64,000 nucleotides of DNA. Source: Volvox africanus (Eukaryota > Chlorophyta > Chlorophyceae > Chlamydomonadales > Volvocaceae). The stretch spans positions 5,456,001 to 5,520,000 of the forward strand of contig BSDZ01000008.1 of assembly GCA_030268105.1 (NCBI GenBank). The letters are read 5' to 3'. This document shows positions 39,401 through 52,101 of this stretch, in pieces. A program made the translations under genes and the position numbers. How positions within the stretch are numbered: the first letter of the stretch is position 1; each line of letters opens with the position of its first letter. The notes below the pieces were generated by a model. That model ran no database searches and was not told where the DNA came from. It was given only the letters and a program-made list of their open reading frames with translations.

Positions 39401-41759
39401 GCCGCCACTGCATACCGCCGGCGACAGCGGTAGTCGACAATGGCGGTGACGACGGCACTAAATCTTGCTCACTCAGTGAACGGCCCACCACCAGGGCCTG
39501 TAGCTGCTGCAACTGCTGCTGCGCGGCGACGGCGGCCTCTGCCTCTTGTTGCTGCTGGCGTTGCTGCTGTTGCTGTTGCATGAATAGTGCAGCAGCCACC
39601 GCTGCTTGTGAGGATTGCGCCTGCTGGACCAGCTGACTAGCGATGACGCCTCCTGCCGCGCCGGCGCCTCCGTTGCGTGATGCCGCTACGAGTAGCTCCG
39701 CAGGAGAGGCGATGTGACCTACAGGAACGGAAATGCCCGAAGCGGGGCCCGCGCTGTGCTGCGACTGATGCACCTGCTGCAGCCGATCCAGCAAGGTGTC
39801 AGCACTAATCCCGTACAGACCCGTCGCTGCCGTGCTGTCGGCGCTGTTGCCACTGTGCATCAAGAAACTGCCAACGGCACTGCTATTGACGGTAGCGCCA
39901 GTGCCAAGCGCACTGCCGAGGCCAGCACAGATCTCCGTATACGGCGACGGCAGATCACCGCCGCTGCAGGTGCTCAGCGCGTCCTCGACGCTGCTCATGC
40001 CGTCTTCACCGTGCCCCATGCTGCCACCGCCACCGCTGCCGCCGCTGCGCCTGCTGCACATCAACTGCGTCTGGTTTACGCCAGCGGTGCTGTTGCCCTG
40101 TCCCGGATCCTTAGCACTCATGGCAAAGCAATAAGACGCGGGCCGGGATGCGGCCGCCGGCGCGACAGAGCTTCCGTGGTTGGTCTCGGACAGCCGCCGC
40201 GAGTAGGAGTCACCCCCAGTGGCACTGAGTGGAGCAGCGGCGCCGGTGTTCGCCCCAGCGGAGGCAGCGAGGGAGGGCCGGCGCACCGCTGAGACGGGTG
40301 CCGCCGCTGCTGCTAATGGGGCGACAGCAGCATGCTCCAAGTTATCCTGCGATGCAGCGGTTGTCGTGCCTTCGGCCGTAGATCTGGTTGATGACGGTGG
40401 ACGCGAGCCGAGCTGCTCAGCTGGCGAGCTGATGCCGCTGCTGGTAGGGCTGCCGACACGGCTGGCGGGGCCGCTACCTTGGCTACCGGTACTGCTGGCA
40501 ATCGCGGACGCCACATCCAAAACGCATGGCGTTGCAACTTTGGCCTTGATTTTCGCGACATCCTGATGCAGCTGTTGCTGCAAAGATTCGTTCCCGTCCA
40601 CACCGAACAACATCCGTAGAAGCTGGGCCTCAGCTGCACTCTGCTGCTCCAGAGACATCGACTGCTGTCTCTCGCCAGCCGCTGCAGGGGCGGCATTGGC
40701 AGTAGTAGCAGCAGCGGTGACGGCTGCGGCTGCAGCGCCCGGCTCACTGCACAGCAACGGAGGCGCGGAGATGGACGTGCCGGATCCCCCGGAGGCTGCG
40801 GTAGCTGGCGCAGGAGAAACAGCTGGCAGACGCTGTTCCTCGTCTGTGTCAATTGCTGAAGCGGCACCGGTGCAAGCCGCACTGAAGAGGAGGTTCAGCG
40901 TCGCCAGGACCGCCTTAGGTAAAGCCGTCGCGAGTGCAGGAGTCAGTGCCGCCTCAAGGACGACCGGCAGGAGGGACTCCACCCTCGACAATGAGTCCAA
41001 AGCAGTATTGCTATTCGTGTTGTTCTTGCCTGAAGTTAAGACCGATGAGGCTGCCGGCAGCGCCGCATTGATAGCGGCGGGCATGAGCTTTGGCAGCAAG
41101 GCTGGAAACAGGCCACGAAGCACCTCTGGGATCAAGGACTCGAGCCGCTGACGGACTCGCGGCGAGAGCTTCTCAGCTGCGGCTGGGGAGGGAAGGGCGA
41201 GGGTCAAGTCCGCCAGTACTCGCCTGGAGCCATCGCCGACCGCCGGGATGCCGGATAAAGGGCTTGGTGCGGACAGCGGCAGCGCCAGGGCAGAGGGGTC
41301 GGAGATGCGCGGGCCGGTGGTGCCGTCGGAACGTTCCCAGTGGCAATGGAAGGAGGAGGGACTCCAATGAGGCGGGGCGATGGGTTCTGGTGGATTCCGG
41401 GACTTAAAGTCTGTCCCGGAATCGGAGTGCTGCTTTAAGCAGGATTTGCCTTGAGCCTCGATCACGCCTTGTGCGCTTGCTGACCCAATTGCTGTGCCGA
41501 TGGGGCAGGGTGCCCGACTGGACTCAAATGGAGATATTGGCGGCATGGGCAAGCGGACTGACTCGGACTGTTGGCAATTGGGCGCAAGTTCGGCACCTTC
41601 CACAGTCGACGAGGGCGAGCCTCTGATACCACATGAAGGCTCGTCGTCCCCAGCCGCAATGGCGAATGGGGAAACGTGTGATCGGGCCGCGACGTTGGGC
41701 GCGTCAGCTGGGAAGCCTGCAAACCGCGCGGGCTGAAGACCAGCCACATCGGCTGGCAT
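36419..41759 (-). CDS. Unrecognised 1,341-aa Gln/Ala/Ser-rich protein with helical C-terminal third
   Basis: Five exons on the minus strand: 41759-38749, 38505-38352, 38068-37522, 37086-36879, 36524-36419 (TAA). Borders are GT/AG, phases match, total 4,026 nt. An in-frame TAA lies about 65 bases above the ATG. Residues 1-1003 are mostly low complexity, with polyQ tracts near 726-740, 816-823 and 830-845. Islands such as SPRVRQRLESLIPEVLRGLF look helical. The last 340 residues are conserved-looking: LCLVSLEQWVDGLSRIHKRR, LSPRALLLLTAELAPYPLL, VEALLRSSLPQDVLVP, MDPHKSRALSQLLKLGALPG. They suggest stacked helices (HEAT- or OPR-like), but I cannot name a family and give no function. PUF repeats and kinase motifs are absent. 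Confidence 0.8.
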
Positions 41760-44700
41760 TGCCGACAGCAGGTCGGATGCGCAAACAGGTCCAACACTGC
41801 GGCATACAGGAAAATGGTTGAATTTTTACCGAAAAGCACAGTAATCTGGGTATTAAGTCCAGGATGTTACAAGACCAGCTGGCACAGACAGCCACGTTGA
41901 CACCAACTACACCACCCACCACGAAGAAGACATCGTCTTAGCGGCTTCAACAATCAATGTAGTTATTGAAGGTGCACGTTCCTCTAGACGTAGACCACGA
42001 GCAGGCTCCGGGAGAGGAGGAGGTGTGCCCATGAGGCCGGGAAGCTTTACGAAGATTATGCGAACCTGGTGATGTCGACAATCTTGAATTACACTCTGCA
42101 CAGCCAATATTAACGAGAATTACTATAAAAAGAACACATAAACACATGACAAGGTTGGAGGAAACACGAGGAGCTTTGTCGGTCAGGACGAGGAAACGCG
42201 CGTGAAAAGTCAAAGCCATGAACAAATCAAATTAAAGGCGCACTTTTATATTAAACTGGCTCAGCAATCGGGGAACGTTCAACAACGACGAAGTCACCCC
42301 GTATAACCCGTCGGCTCACCTCTTTCCGGAGTGGCAGACAGCAACTCTGACCGAAAATAATGACTTGTACCTTCCGTTGTTTTTGCTTATACACGTATAC
42401 GAGTACTGAAATCGTTCGCTACGAACGTCACGGGCGCCTTAACCAAAAGCTGCGAAAACGAAACGTCCTAGAAAGCACGGACCATCTCCTTAATTATAAT
42501 ACTTGGAAGCGCTTACAGTGTCAGGCAAGCTGCAGACATGCCAAAAGCGGGCGCAGTCCAGAAAGCGGCTGCTGAGCGCAGCACGTAAACCAACTCGCAG
42601 CCAGCCTGCTCGTGTACAAGTGTATGAATACGGTTTAAGCTATTGGTGCTAGCATTGAATAGCAGCTAAATTGATTAGAGAAATGACATAAATGTAATCT
42701 CGGTCTGTCTTGCAGTAGATTACCTAATCACATGTACGTTGGTACCTGTACCTCTGATTGCGTTAGGAGTAAGGGTCATGACGCCATCGTTACATATTAT
42801 GCCTTTGTTAAAGTCCACGAACTTATTTCCCTATGGAACATTAACAAGCGATGTCGTCTCATATGTAAAGTTACGAGTTTGTGCTGAGTTTGAGTACCAC
42901 GGGACTTTTTTAGGACCTAAATTCAATTTGCGAAAGCTTGAGGGACATTGTAATGATATGAAGTCCTAGACGGGCTTCGAACTGGAATTAGAGGGAACTT
43001 AAAAATTCGCACGGCTATAGCCATCAGTTCCATGTACATCAGTAGGGGGTCTAGCAATAATTTGCATTAACAATCCTTGTCTTGTATTCAATGCGAGCGG
43101 CAATGCGGCCCACGTCCACAAAAATGACCTGGATAACGCTGTCAACTGTTCACATACTGCATCCTGATTGTCGTCTACCTTTTGTTTCTACAAATTTCGT
43201 CATAAGTCCTTACTGAAATACACTGAAATACAATGACACCTGTTTCGGTTATGTATCGGCGATAACCCATATGCCTCAACCCGGCGTGCAGGTATCGTTA
43301 AAACATGCACGATTGGTCACCACGCGCAATGGAACCACATAATATAATTCCTGATGATAAATCTTGCAAATTCTGCAAGTTATGCATGGCACCCGTTGGC
43401 CTCGCAACCCACCTACCACCCAGTCCAAGGGTTGATATTTTGTCAAGTGCTGTCTATGGTTTCCAATGCAGCTGTTATACGCACGTAGATCATGTCAGGC
43501 CATGCCATTACCTGGGAAATGCATATTGTTTTCCTGTCAAGTTCCCCTGATACATGTATATGAGGTGGGATCCTGGTTGATGGCGATGGCGGAAGCCGGT
43601 TTGGCATGGCGTTTGAGATCTGTTTGAGATAACGTTTGGCGGTCTGTTTGAGATAACGAAACCCATGAATGCTCTCCTACCTGTATTGAAACCCGCATGA
43701 AGCCAGGACTTTCACGGTCATGAACGAGCTGCCACGATCCTAGAGGCGTTTGGGGATGTGGACCTGGCCGGAATATAGAAGCAATAAAAGAATTGCTTCG
43801 CTACTTGTATCGACCCTTGGGTCATTGTACAGCTGCTTATTCTTCACACGGCACACAGGAGTTCCCCAGAAAATGGGATTTGCGGGATTTTAGTCGTCGT
43901 AGCCTATTAGAATTTAAATGAATTACATCTGGCCAACAGTCCCGGATAGTTCGATACCAACAAAATGTACAATGGCCATACGACAGCTCAGCAAATGTGA
44001 CTGTGGTTGCCATAGGAGTGCGGCATATTTCAATTCTCAAAGTCAGAACCAGCTGCATTTCGTGTTAACTTGGTTTGTGACCTCGCCGCTAATCCATCCT
44101 AACCAATCTCGATTACGGACGGTTCTGGGTGCCGAATGAGCCTTTCGGTCGGGGCCTGCCAACTGGCGGCATCTGCATGCCCAGAGTCACACTTCGTAAC
44201 CTGTCTCTACGATCGAGTCTCTACTTGCAATCGAGCTAGGTGTTAATACTTGCGCCTTTGTACCAAAACAAATCAGATATGGCTTGTAAAGCTTGGCGTC
44301 AAGCAAATTAGTGTGCAATGTTCGTTTTTGGAATGTGTGATAACAACTTTTGCCAAGCCATCCTGTTTTTTTCCAGGTCCATAGGGATCAATGATAGGGC
44401 CATGAAACCCCAGCCTCGCCGGCGCTAGAGACTAACAAGGGCTATATTGAATTTAAAATATGAAGCATTCTTAACGAAATGCATTGAAAATGTGATTCCA
44501 CCTCACAATTTCAAGTCTTTCAATTGATATAACATTTCGTTCCAGAAAAAAAGGCATGGCATAAAAATGTAGTTTTATATTCATCCCCGTATAAATTTTC
44601 GAAGAGTATAAATTATGCAATCTGGAGTTGCATAACTTGAAACTGATGGCTGGCGTACCTCCTTAGGGAATCTGTGACGGTCGCGATTACGAAAGCTGTT

Positions 44701-45074
44701 AGGGGAGCGACATTACTGAACTCCGCTTGACGTCAAATTGAGTATCTAATTTTGCCAAAGACAAATGCTTTTGCTCATTACCTTTGGGCTTGACAACGTT
44801 GGCAATCTGCCAGCCGTCGTACTGCGTAACGTTGGCCATTCTAAGACTACGATTACGCAGTTGAAATCTGAATTGATTTATTGGAATTCAATTATTACTG
44901 TTACGGACTGAGTGGCTATTGTGGTCAGTGCAACCATGGCTCGCTGGGTTAATCTTAGGCCGTTCATAATCAGTGATGCTAGATTGCATGCAATATGATT
45001 AGTATACTATAATAAAACTTGCAAATCCTAATTAACACTACTGCGTGACAAGACTTTGGTTCGTTTGTTTGTAT
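41760..45074. other. Intergenic, AT-richer region
   Basis: No gene recognised. It should contain the promoter of the minus-strand gene starting at 41759. A short duplication (ctgtttgagata units at 43619-43659) was noted. The open frames are short and without motifs. Confidence 0.45.
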
Positions 45075-45310
45075 CAAGCTTTATGAACTCGTAAGGCCCA
45101 TACGAGCCAGGAGGCTCAAATACGTTCACATGTGAAGGGTTGAGGTATGTGTTTCGTGTGAAAAAATGGCATTGGATCACGCTGATTTTTATAATCAGAA
45201 TGGCCCTAAGTTATACGGCATAGACTATGGCATCCATGCTGCCGGATCCTGGAGCAGCTGCAGGGCACGTCCAATGCACCCCAGAGGCTCTCACTAAGCT
45301 AACTATCAAC
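45075..45310 (-). mobile_element. LINE 3'-end fragment, minus orientation
   Basis: 45079-45120 carries aagctttatgaactcgtaag followed by gcccatacgagccaggaggc and tcaaa, nearly identical to 26587-26630. On the minus strand above it, the frame at about 45290-45260 reads LWGALDV, matching IWGALDV in the 26.8-kb copy. Highly truncated. Confidence 0.6.
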
Positions 45311-46792
45311 AAACTTGACCAGTAAAAGATCAACAGATCGTGTTACAACCATGGATGGCAAACTGGAATCACCCAGAGTCACACAAACCACCAGCCGGGG
45401 TGTTAAATAATCCAGAACCACACGGTCCAAACCCAAACCCAACCTGTGTGGTCTCTACTTGGGCAAAACTAACTCAGGCCGTCCACTCAATACACCCCGT
45501 CAGCTGCTTAAATCACTTGGGCACGTCTTAGTTTGTGCGCATCAAAGGGAATCCCTCGAGCATGCATTGCTGCCGTGGAAGATGCAGGAACAGCAACTTT
45601 CCATGACTGCTATTTTTTTGCAAGTTCCGGGCTCCAGAAGCTTCCAGAAGCTCGCCCTTAGCCAGCCCCTCCAGAGCCTCGTTCATCTTCTCTGACCCAG
45701 GTCCCCAAAAGGCAGGGTCATTAGAGTGAGGATTTTACGAAGGAGGGCGTGGTGCTGCCTGACCGGCACAGCATCAGCGCCAGGAAAGAGCAATCCAAGC
45801 CGCACCACGTCAGAGCTGGCGTCAAGCGTGTCCTCCTATGGGCCATGCTACGCATCCAATGGTGCATGCTTGGGCCGCTCTTTGCTCACGGTGGAAATGT
45901 TATACAGGGCCTGCCGCCCAACTAACGCGGCTTCCAAACGTAAGCCAGCATGAAACGTGACTATTGCCCATCATTTTTATGGCGTTGTATATTATTCTGC
46001 GATGTCCAGAATTAAGTATTGTGAAACCGTTCCGTAATGCATGCCCTCCTTTGATTTCCTGTCCCGAAACTTTTTAAGATTTCCCACAGACCCGCCGGCG
46101 GGCATGTCATGAAGTTAATATACTTCATAAAACTTTCCTTATCCACCAAACTTGATGGATTCTAGGATCGAAACATTGAGTCAGCATTGCACTCCGTCTA
46201 GATAGCGCAATCTATCTGCACCCTGTATAGTATACAACATAACTTGATCCTAACATTTTTATAAACAACTGTTTACTAGGAGTTGCGCATCAACACTTAA
46301 TCAACACTTGCGCGGTTGCTGCAGAGTTCGCAAACCGTAATTACGTAAATTATTGTTATGCATTCCAGCAGATATAACCCTGATTATTGAACGCTGTAAG
46401 CCGTATGCGAACGGATGGCAACGAAACCCGATGATGCATTATAGGGAGGAACTTTCCAATTGTCGATTCTTTCCAATGATTTATTTACGCTACCATCTCT
46501 TGTTTCGAACAGATTGGGCCCTACTTGACACATGTAAGAGATGATGACGAAGCTCGACTAACGGCCAACGGCCTGTATAGCAATATGTGATATGCTTGGC
46601 GACGATATGCGCGCCACCCTTTACGTTACCATAAGCTTAGATGTACGATATTGGTAACATTAACGCCCGGGCAGAGATTTAGGAAGTCGCATTACATAGC
46701 GTATTTGTAACCAGCGATTCTAGGTTTTGCCCTCCTTAGTGTCATTTTCATGTGGACGCCTGGACGATAGTGATTACCATACGAGGGCGAGT
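45311..46792. other. Intergenic region upstream of TOPORS
   Basis: A GC-richer patch at 45500-45950 has open stretches on both strands, none recognised; it could be a transposon remnant. The TOPORS promoter is expected close to 46793. Confidence 0.4.
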
Positions 46793-49700
46793 ATGGGCGA
46801 TCCCGCCTGTAAATTGATGTCCAAGATAGAAATCGCTGGGTTGAGCTCAAGCGCAGAGGATGTCAGTCCAACCCCGGGACCTTCCAATCCTTTGCCAAGT
46901 TGCCCAATATGTAAGTATATGTTTCATTTGAATATTTTATCTTACAAAAGACCCAGGGCATTGTGTGCAACGTCACAGTGCGGTCACCTACATGCGACCA
47001 GAGCAGCGAGAGATATGTTAAATTAATAATAGGGTGTAATGATGAAATTACAGGCTTGACCGACATCTTGGATCCCCTGGAGAAGGCAGTCACAGGATGC
47101 ATGCACACTTTTTGCCGAGCTTGCTTGGAGGAATGGTTGCGCGTTAAGAGAATTTGCCCCTTATGCAAAGTAAGAAAGTTGAAGGGTGTGGAGCTATGCG
47201 CTTTTGTGGTTAGGACCCACGGGCCGGGTTGCTGGGCTGAATTGCAAAGGCAAATTGATTCAGTCATTGTATTGGCTCAGCTGTAATGTTAGTCCCCAAA
47301 CGTTAGGAGATTTCGTCCTGTAGACTTTTGTAAGGTGTTACATAGCTGTTGTATTTGGTATCCTGCCGGACTCCTGGAGCACACGCACCAACCTGCAGGG
47401 TGTTGCATATCTGCCCTCGGAGTATGCGCACAAGGATTGCAGATTGTGGAAGAGGTAATGGCGGTGGCGCGGCGCAGTATGGTGCACCGCTGACAAGGTT
47501 TTGCACATCCTTCTGTTTCACAAGGGCATCTTCTTTGAAGCCGTGAGCCCAGGACCCGGCATTAAGCCTGACAACCTTTTTCTTTTCCTTTTTCGTTTGC
47601 ACCACTTACTATTTTGTTTTGCGCGAATTTTGGGTATCGAATTTTATTGGTATGCTTCTCACGCCATTTTGAGCCAACGCACAGTCGTCTTGCGTCATCC
47701 TGTTCCCCCGGACCCAAAACACTGGTGATGCGCATCACACCTTTCTAACCGCCTCAGCACCTCACATGCATACGCCGCGCCCCTCCGCCTCTTTCTCGCG
47801 GGTTTGTTAGCTTCTTGATTACCTCCGCCCTTTCGCTTCGCACATGTCGTCCATACGCACACACCTGCTCACGCCACGTACTGCGACCACCCGGCCGCCG
47901 CCGCACCATTCCCACTTATATTTTCGCTCAACCCTACCTCTACCCTGCAATCTCTGCACCTTACCTCCACCCTACAATCGCTCCACCCTACCTCGTATCG
48001 CTCCACTTCCTCACGTCCCGCAGCGGCGCATCCGGAACTATATGACCCAAATCCGGGACGACGCGGACTTTACAGAAGTGGAGGTGCCGCCCTCGCCAGT
48101 TCACAACAACGACGATTTGCACAACTTCCAACGCCACGAGCGCAACATGTTGCACCGTGCTTATCTCAACCACCACCAGCACCAGGAGCACCATTATCGT
48201 CGTTATCAGGAACCTCGTTATCCTTACGAGGATGTTGAATACCTCCAGAGCCGTCTGCTAGGCAGCGACCCAGCTGGCCAGCTCCGTCAGGCAGCTCCAC
48301 AGCCAGCCAGGCAGCTCCACCAGCACCACCAGCAGCACCACCAATACGACCACAACTGCCACGGCGATCGGAATGATGTGGGCACAGGGGTTTCAACAGC
48401 TCTCTCCGCGCAGCGCCTGCAGCAGCTAGCTCGGCGCGGCCATACTGAGGACCTGCTCACAGAGCTACATCACATCGCCGACCGCCTGGCAGAGACAGGT
48501 TAGGTTTGGCTTTTGATGGTATTTTAGTATTTTAGAGAGGTTAGATCTGGAAATCAGCGGTGATGTGAAGGGAATAGTCCAGGGAGCGCACAGTTACAGG
48601 GAACTGTCCAGCACTTAGCGAGCTACACCACTGCCAGAAGTCGTCCTAAGTATGTTTGTCCAATTGTGTTATCACGTGCTGAAGGCACTGATACGAAAGC
48701 AAACATGCATGGCTCCTTACCACTTGTTACTGGCGCCTTCATGCAGAAGGGAACCGCGTTTTTGGCGTCAGGCGTTTGACGGCGGCCGGCGGCCCTCGCT
48801 TTCGGCGCGCCGCTGCCACTGCCATTGAAGATGGTGGCGAGGCTGAGGGCGAGCGCCGGGGTGGAGCTTCGGCTGTGATGGTGATAGCCCCTAGGGGGCA
48901 GCAGGCGCGGGAGGTGCAGCAGCGCCAACCGCGCCCTTACTTCTTCAGGCTTCAACAACGTCTAGCGGCTGCGGCCCCAGCTACGGCAGCTAGTAGGAGG
49001 AGCGACACATGGAACAACGCGGCGGCGGCTGCCGCCGCGTACTTGGTTCCGCCAATTCCTGCGCCGCTCGCACAAACGTCGCCATTTACCTTGGTGGCGG
49101 CTGCCGCAGCAAGCATCAACTCACGTCTGGATGCCTCATTGGCGACAGATGAGCAGGCTGTTCCTATGGGAATGCGCCGTCGGATTTATGAGCTTGGGCT
49201 CTGGGCGACGGGTGTGGTTGGCGGCGCAGCACCTGGCGGCGCCTTGGGGACTCGTACGGGCGGCAGGCGCGGCGCTGCCAGCGGGCCTTCCTCTGCAGCG
49301 GCAGTGGCAGCGGCGACGGCAGTACAGGAGGAGCATCGAGAGCAGTTACATATCTGGGTGACGAGGGAGCTGCAGGCGCTTCTCGGGGCTTCGGTGGGTG
49401 GAATCTGCAAGCACCTATTCGTATTGGGGCCACCGTATTGGGTGCACGTCCACGCTGCGATGACAAAACGCAGCAGTAGTGCAGCATTATGCCAAGGAAA
49501 GCTAGAATGATTTTGAAAAAGTAGCAAGCAGGGTTCCCCACTTCTATCTGCTCCCTTGATCACGAATCCGGATGGCAGGATCACACGCTGCTTAAGGCAC
49601 TGGTGGTGGCTCTGGTGGAGCGGTTTGGAACGGAGATCGACTGGCCGGCGGCAACGGAGGCGGTCCAGCGAGGGCAGCGGGCTGCTGTCGGGGAGGAGGC

Positions 49701-52048
49701 GAGCGCGGAGGGCCGTGCGGTAATGAACCCAAGAGGGGCAACAGGGACACAGAGACAGGTGGGGGATTCCGGGCAGCAAACACTGCGGCAGGCACAGCAG
49801 GGGCCGCGGGTAGCACTATCACCACCGCAGCAGCAACAGCCACAGAAGCAACAGCACCGGCACTCTTGGCGCGGTCTCGTCGGGGGCAATGGTGCCCCTG
49901 CCGAGGAAGGTCCTCTGGCGTCCTTACATCCCTTCCTGTTGGACCGCTCGGCGCACTTTTGGCACGAGCTCAGGTGGGTCGGTATTGTGATGAGAACTAT
50001 GCCTACGTCTCAGTCTTTGGGGTGTTTTGCGATTATTATGGTGTATTACGGCTTGAAGGGCTTGTTTGTCGGCAGGCTGCGTGGCAGACTCTGCGTGGAT
50101 CGCTCACACACGCTCGACTCGCCCGACTCACGCTTGCACACGCCCGACTAGCTATTAAGTGGGTTTGGTTGCCTCCAACTCTCGGTTTGCATTTGTAGTG
50201 TCAGCCTGCCAAGGCTTAGTTTAAGCACTATTTTGCAGATCCGAACAATTGCTGATTAAGCTAACGCAAGCCCGCTTGGTGTTTCATGGCCGCGTTTCGC
50301 TATGAAAAGCTATTGAGCGCTTGTATAATTTGTTTCCCTTACTACTGTCTAATAAATGCATTTATCTCGTACACAGGCACTTCATCATGTCGGGCCTCTC
50401 CGTCGCAGCATATGACGCTCGCGTGCAGTACCGTCACGACGGCGGCACCACCAGCACCGCCGCTGTCGGCGGTAGCAGTGGAGTAGCCAGGGGCACGGCG
50501 GCAAACCTATCAACGCCGAGGCCTCAGCAGCAGCTCAGGTGGCAGGTGCTTGCGGGTGCACCCCTGGCGCTGACAACGCTACCAGCCGCAGCGTCTGTGG
50601 CTTCGACGGCACGGACGCGCGTGGTGACATCCGGCAGCGGGGCGATGGCACAGTCGCAGTCACAGCCGGGCGGCGGGGCGGTGGGGAGTACAGCTTCCGG
50701 GCGGCAGCAGCAGCAGCAGCAGCAGGGCGGCCCGGGTCCGCAACAACGGGCGCGGTTGATGGCCACTGGTGCGACTTGCTCTGTTGCCGCTCCGCCTGTC
50801 GTGGTCGAGGTGGTGGATCTGACAATGGAGACCGACAGCAGCACGGAACTCAGCGGCAGTGGAATTACCCAGGGGGATGATGAAGAGCCAGACATTGCCG
50901 GCGGGTGGAGAGGCCAGATGGCCGCCACCCTTAACGTTGCACCACACGGCATTAGGACGGCCGTGGTAATGCGACCAGCAGTTGGGGGCAGCGGCAGCGG
51001 CGACCGATACGGGGACGTGGGCGTTGGCGCGGGCGGCAGAGGAGGAGGACTTGCAGGAGTGTCTATGCCGCGGCCGCAGCCTCAAATTCGTTATCAGTGG
51101 GACGTCGCGAATTCCTCCGGCGGCAGCGCCCTGGCGGCCACAGCCGCCGGACTTGCGAGCTGGCCAGGTGATTCCGTCGGGGTTGTGGGGGATCGCGCCG
51201 TCGCTACGAACATTGCGGAGTCTCATCAGCCATCCCAGCCCATGGCGGATGGCAATGGCACGGCCGTGGCGCCGCCGCGCAATGGCACTGCCGAGCAACC
51301 CACCACCATCACCACCACCAGGAGGCGGTCGAGATGGGATGAGCAACCCCCGGCGACGGCGCCGAAGGTGCAGATTCAGGATGCTGGGCATGCAATGGAG
51401 GGCGCGGAGGGGTCCAGTGTCCCAGAGGCATCGAAGGCAACGACAGCTACCTCGCTGCTGGGGAGCAAAGCCCCGCGTCGCTCCATGCATGCTGGGAATG
51501 AAGTTATGAATGCACCTGCTCCTGATGTCGAAAATGGTGGGCGACAAGAGGCAGAGAGGCACCGGGAGCCCTGTGATACGGCGTATAGGAGCAGGAGCAG
51601 GGCGGGAGTGTCAGGGCGGCGCGGGCGCCAACGGGACAGCCGCATCACCATTGCCAGCAGAAGTCCAAGTCCAGGTCGGAAAAGGAGCCCCGATGGACGG
51701 GATGGTGACACACAGCGTCGTGAAGTGGACGATAATGACAAAGGTCAGAAAGGCCAAGGACGAGTCCGCGACCAGGGCAATGACCACCGCCGCCACCGCA
51801 ACCATGGCCATCTCCATGAGGCGGTGGAGGAGCGCCGATGCCGTCGCCGCAGCCACCGGCGGCGGCGCTCACGGTCGCGCAGGCGCTTGGCGGATGAAGA
51901 TGACATTAGGAGCGACGACGGGCGTCGCCAACGCCGCCGTCTAATGTGTGGCGTTACGATCGAGGATTGTGATGCAATTGGTCACGTGGCCGATGAAGAC
52001 CGATGGCAGCTAGAGATGCCTGAAGAGTTGTTGATGCTGGGTCATTGA
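46793..52048 (+). CDS. TOPORS: TOPORS-type RING E3 ubiquitin ligase, 1,140 aa
   Basis: Six exons: 46793-46910, 47054-47169, 48024-48498, 48747-49393, 49579-49973, 50377-52048; GT/AG, phases match, 3,423 nt. The RING finger is split by intron 1 inside CPIC. It is C3HC4 with C37, C40, C55, H57, C60, C63, C74, C77 (CMHTFCRACLEEWLRVKRIC). After it, RRIRNYMTQIRDDADFTEVE matches the stretch that follows the RING in TOPORS. Further family blocks in order: MRRRIYELGLW (about 378), HIWVTRELQALLG (before 452), HPFLLDRSAHFWHELR (to 584) and AAYDARVQYR (about 595). The C-terminus is Arg/Ser-rich (about 990-1110), as in animal TOPORS. Animal TOPORS ligates ubiquitin and SUMO in the nucleus. The linkers are polyA/G/Q rich. 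A TGTAA follows 49 bases after the stop. Confidence 0.87.
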
Positions 52049-52096
52049 TACGGAAACACGTGTGCATGTGTGCATGTTAAGGATGACGGTATCCCT

Positions 52097-52101
52097 TGTA
52101 A
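52097..52101 (+). terminator. TGTAA poly(A) signal, TOPORS gene
   Basis: TGTAA 49 bases after the TOPORS stop, at the usual spacing range for these algae. Confidence 0.6.

Noticed and set aside
50660..51562. 300-codon minus frame
   Set aside because: Antisense to TOPORS exon 6, which has conserved blocks at its start.
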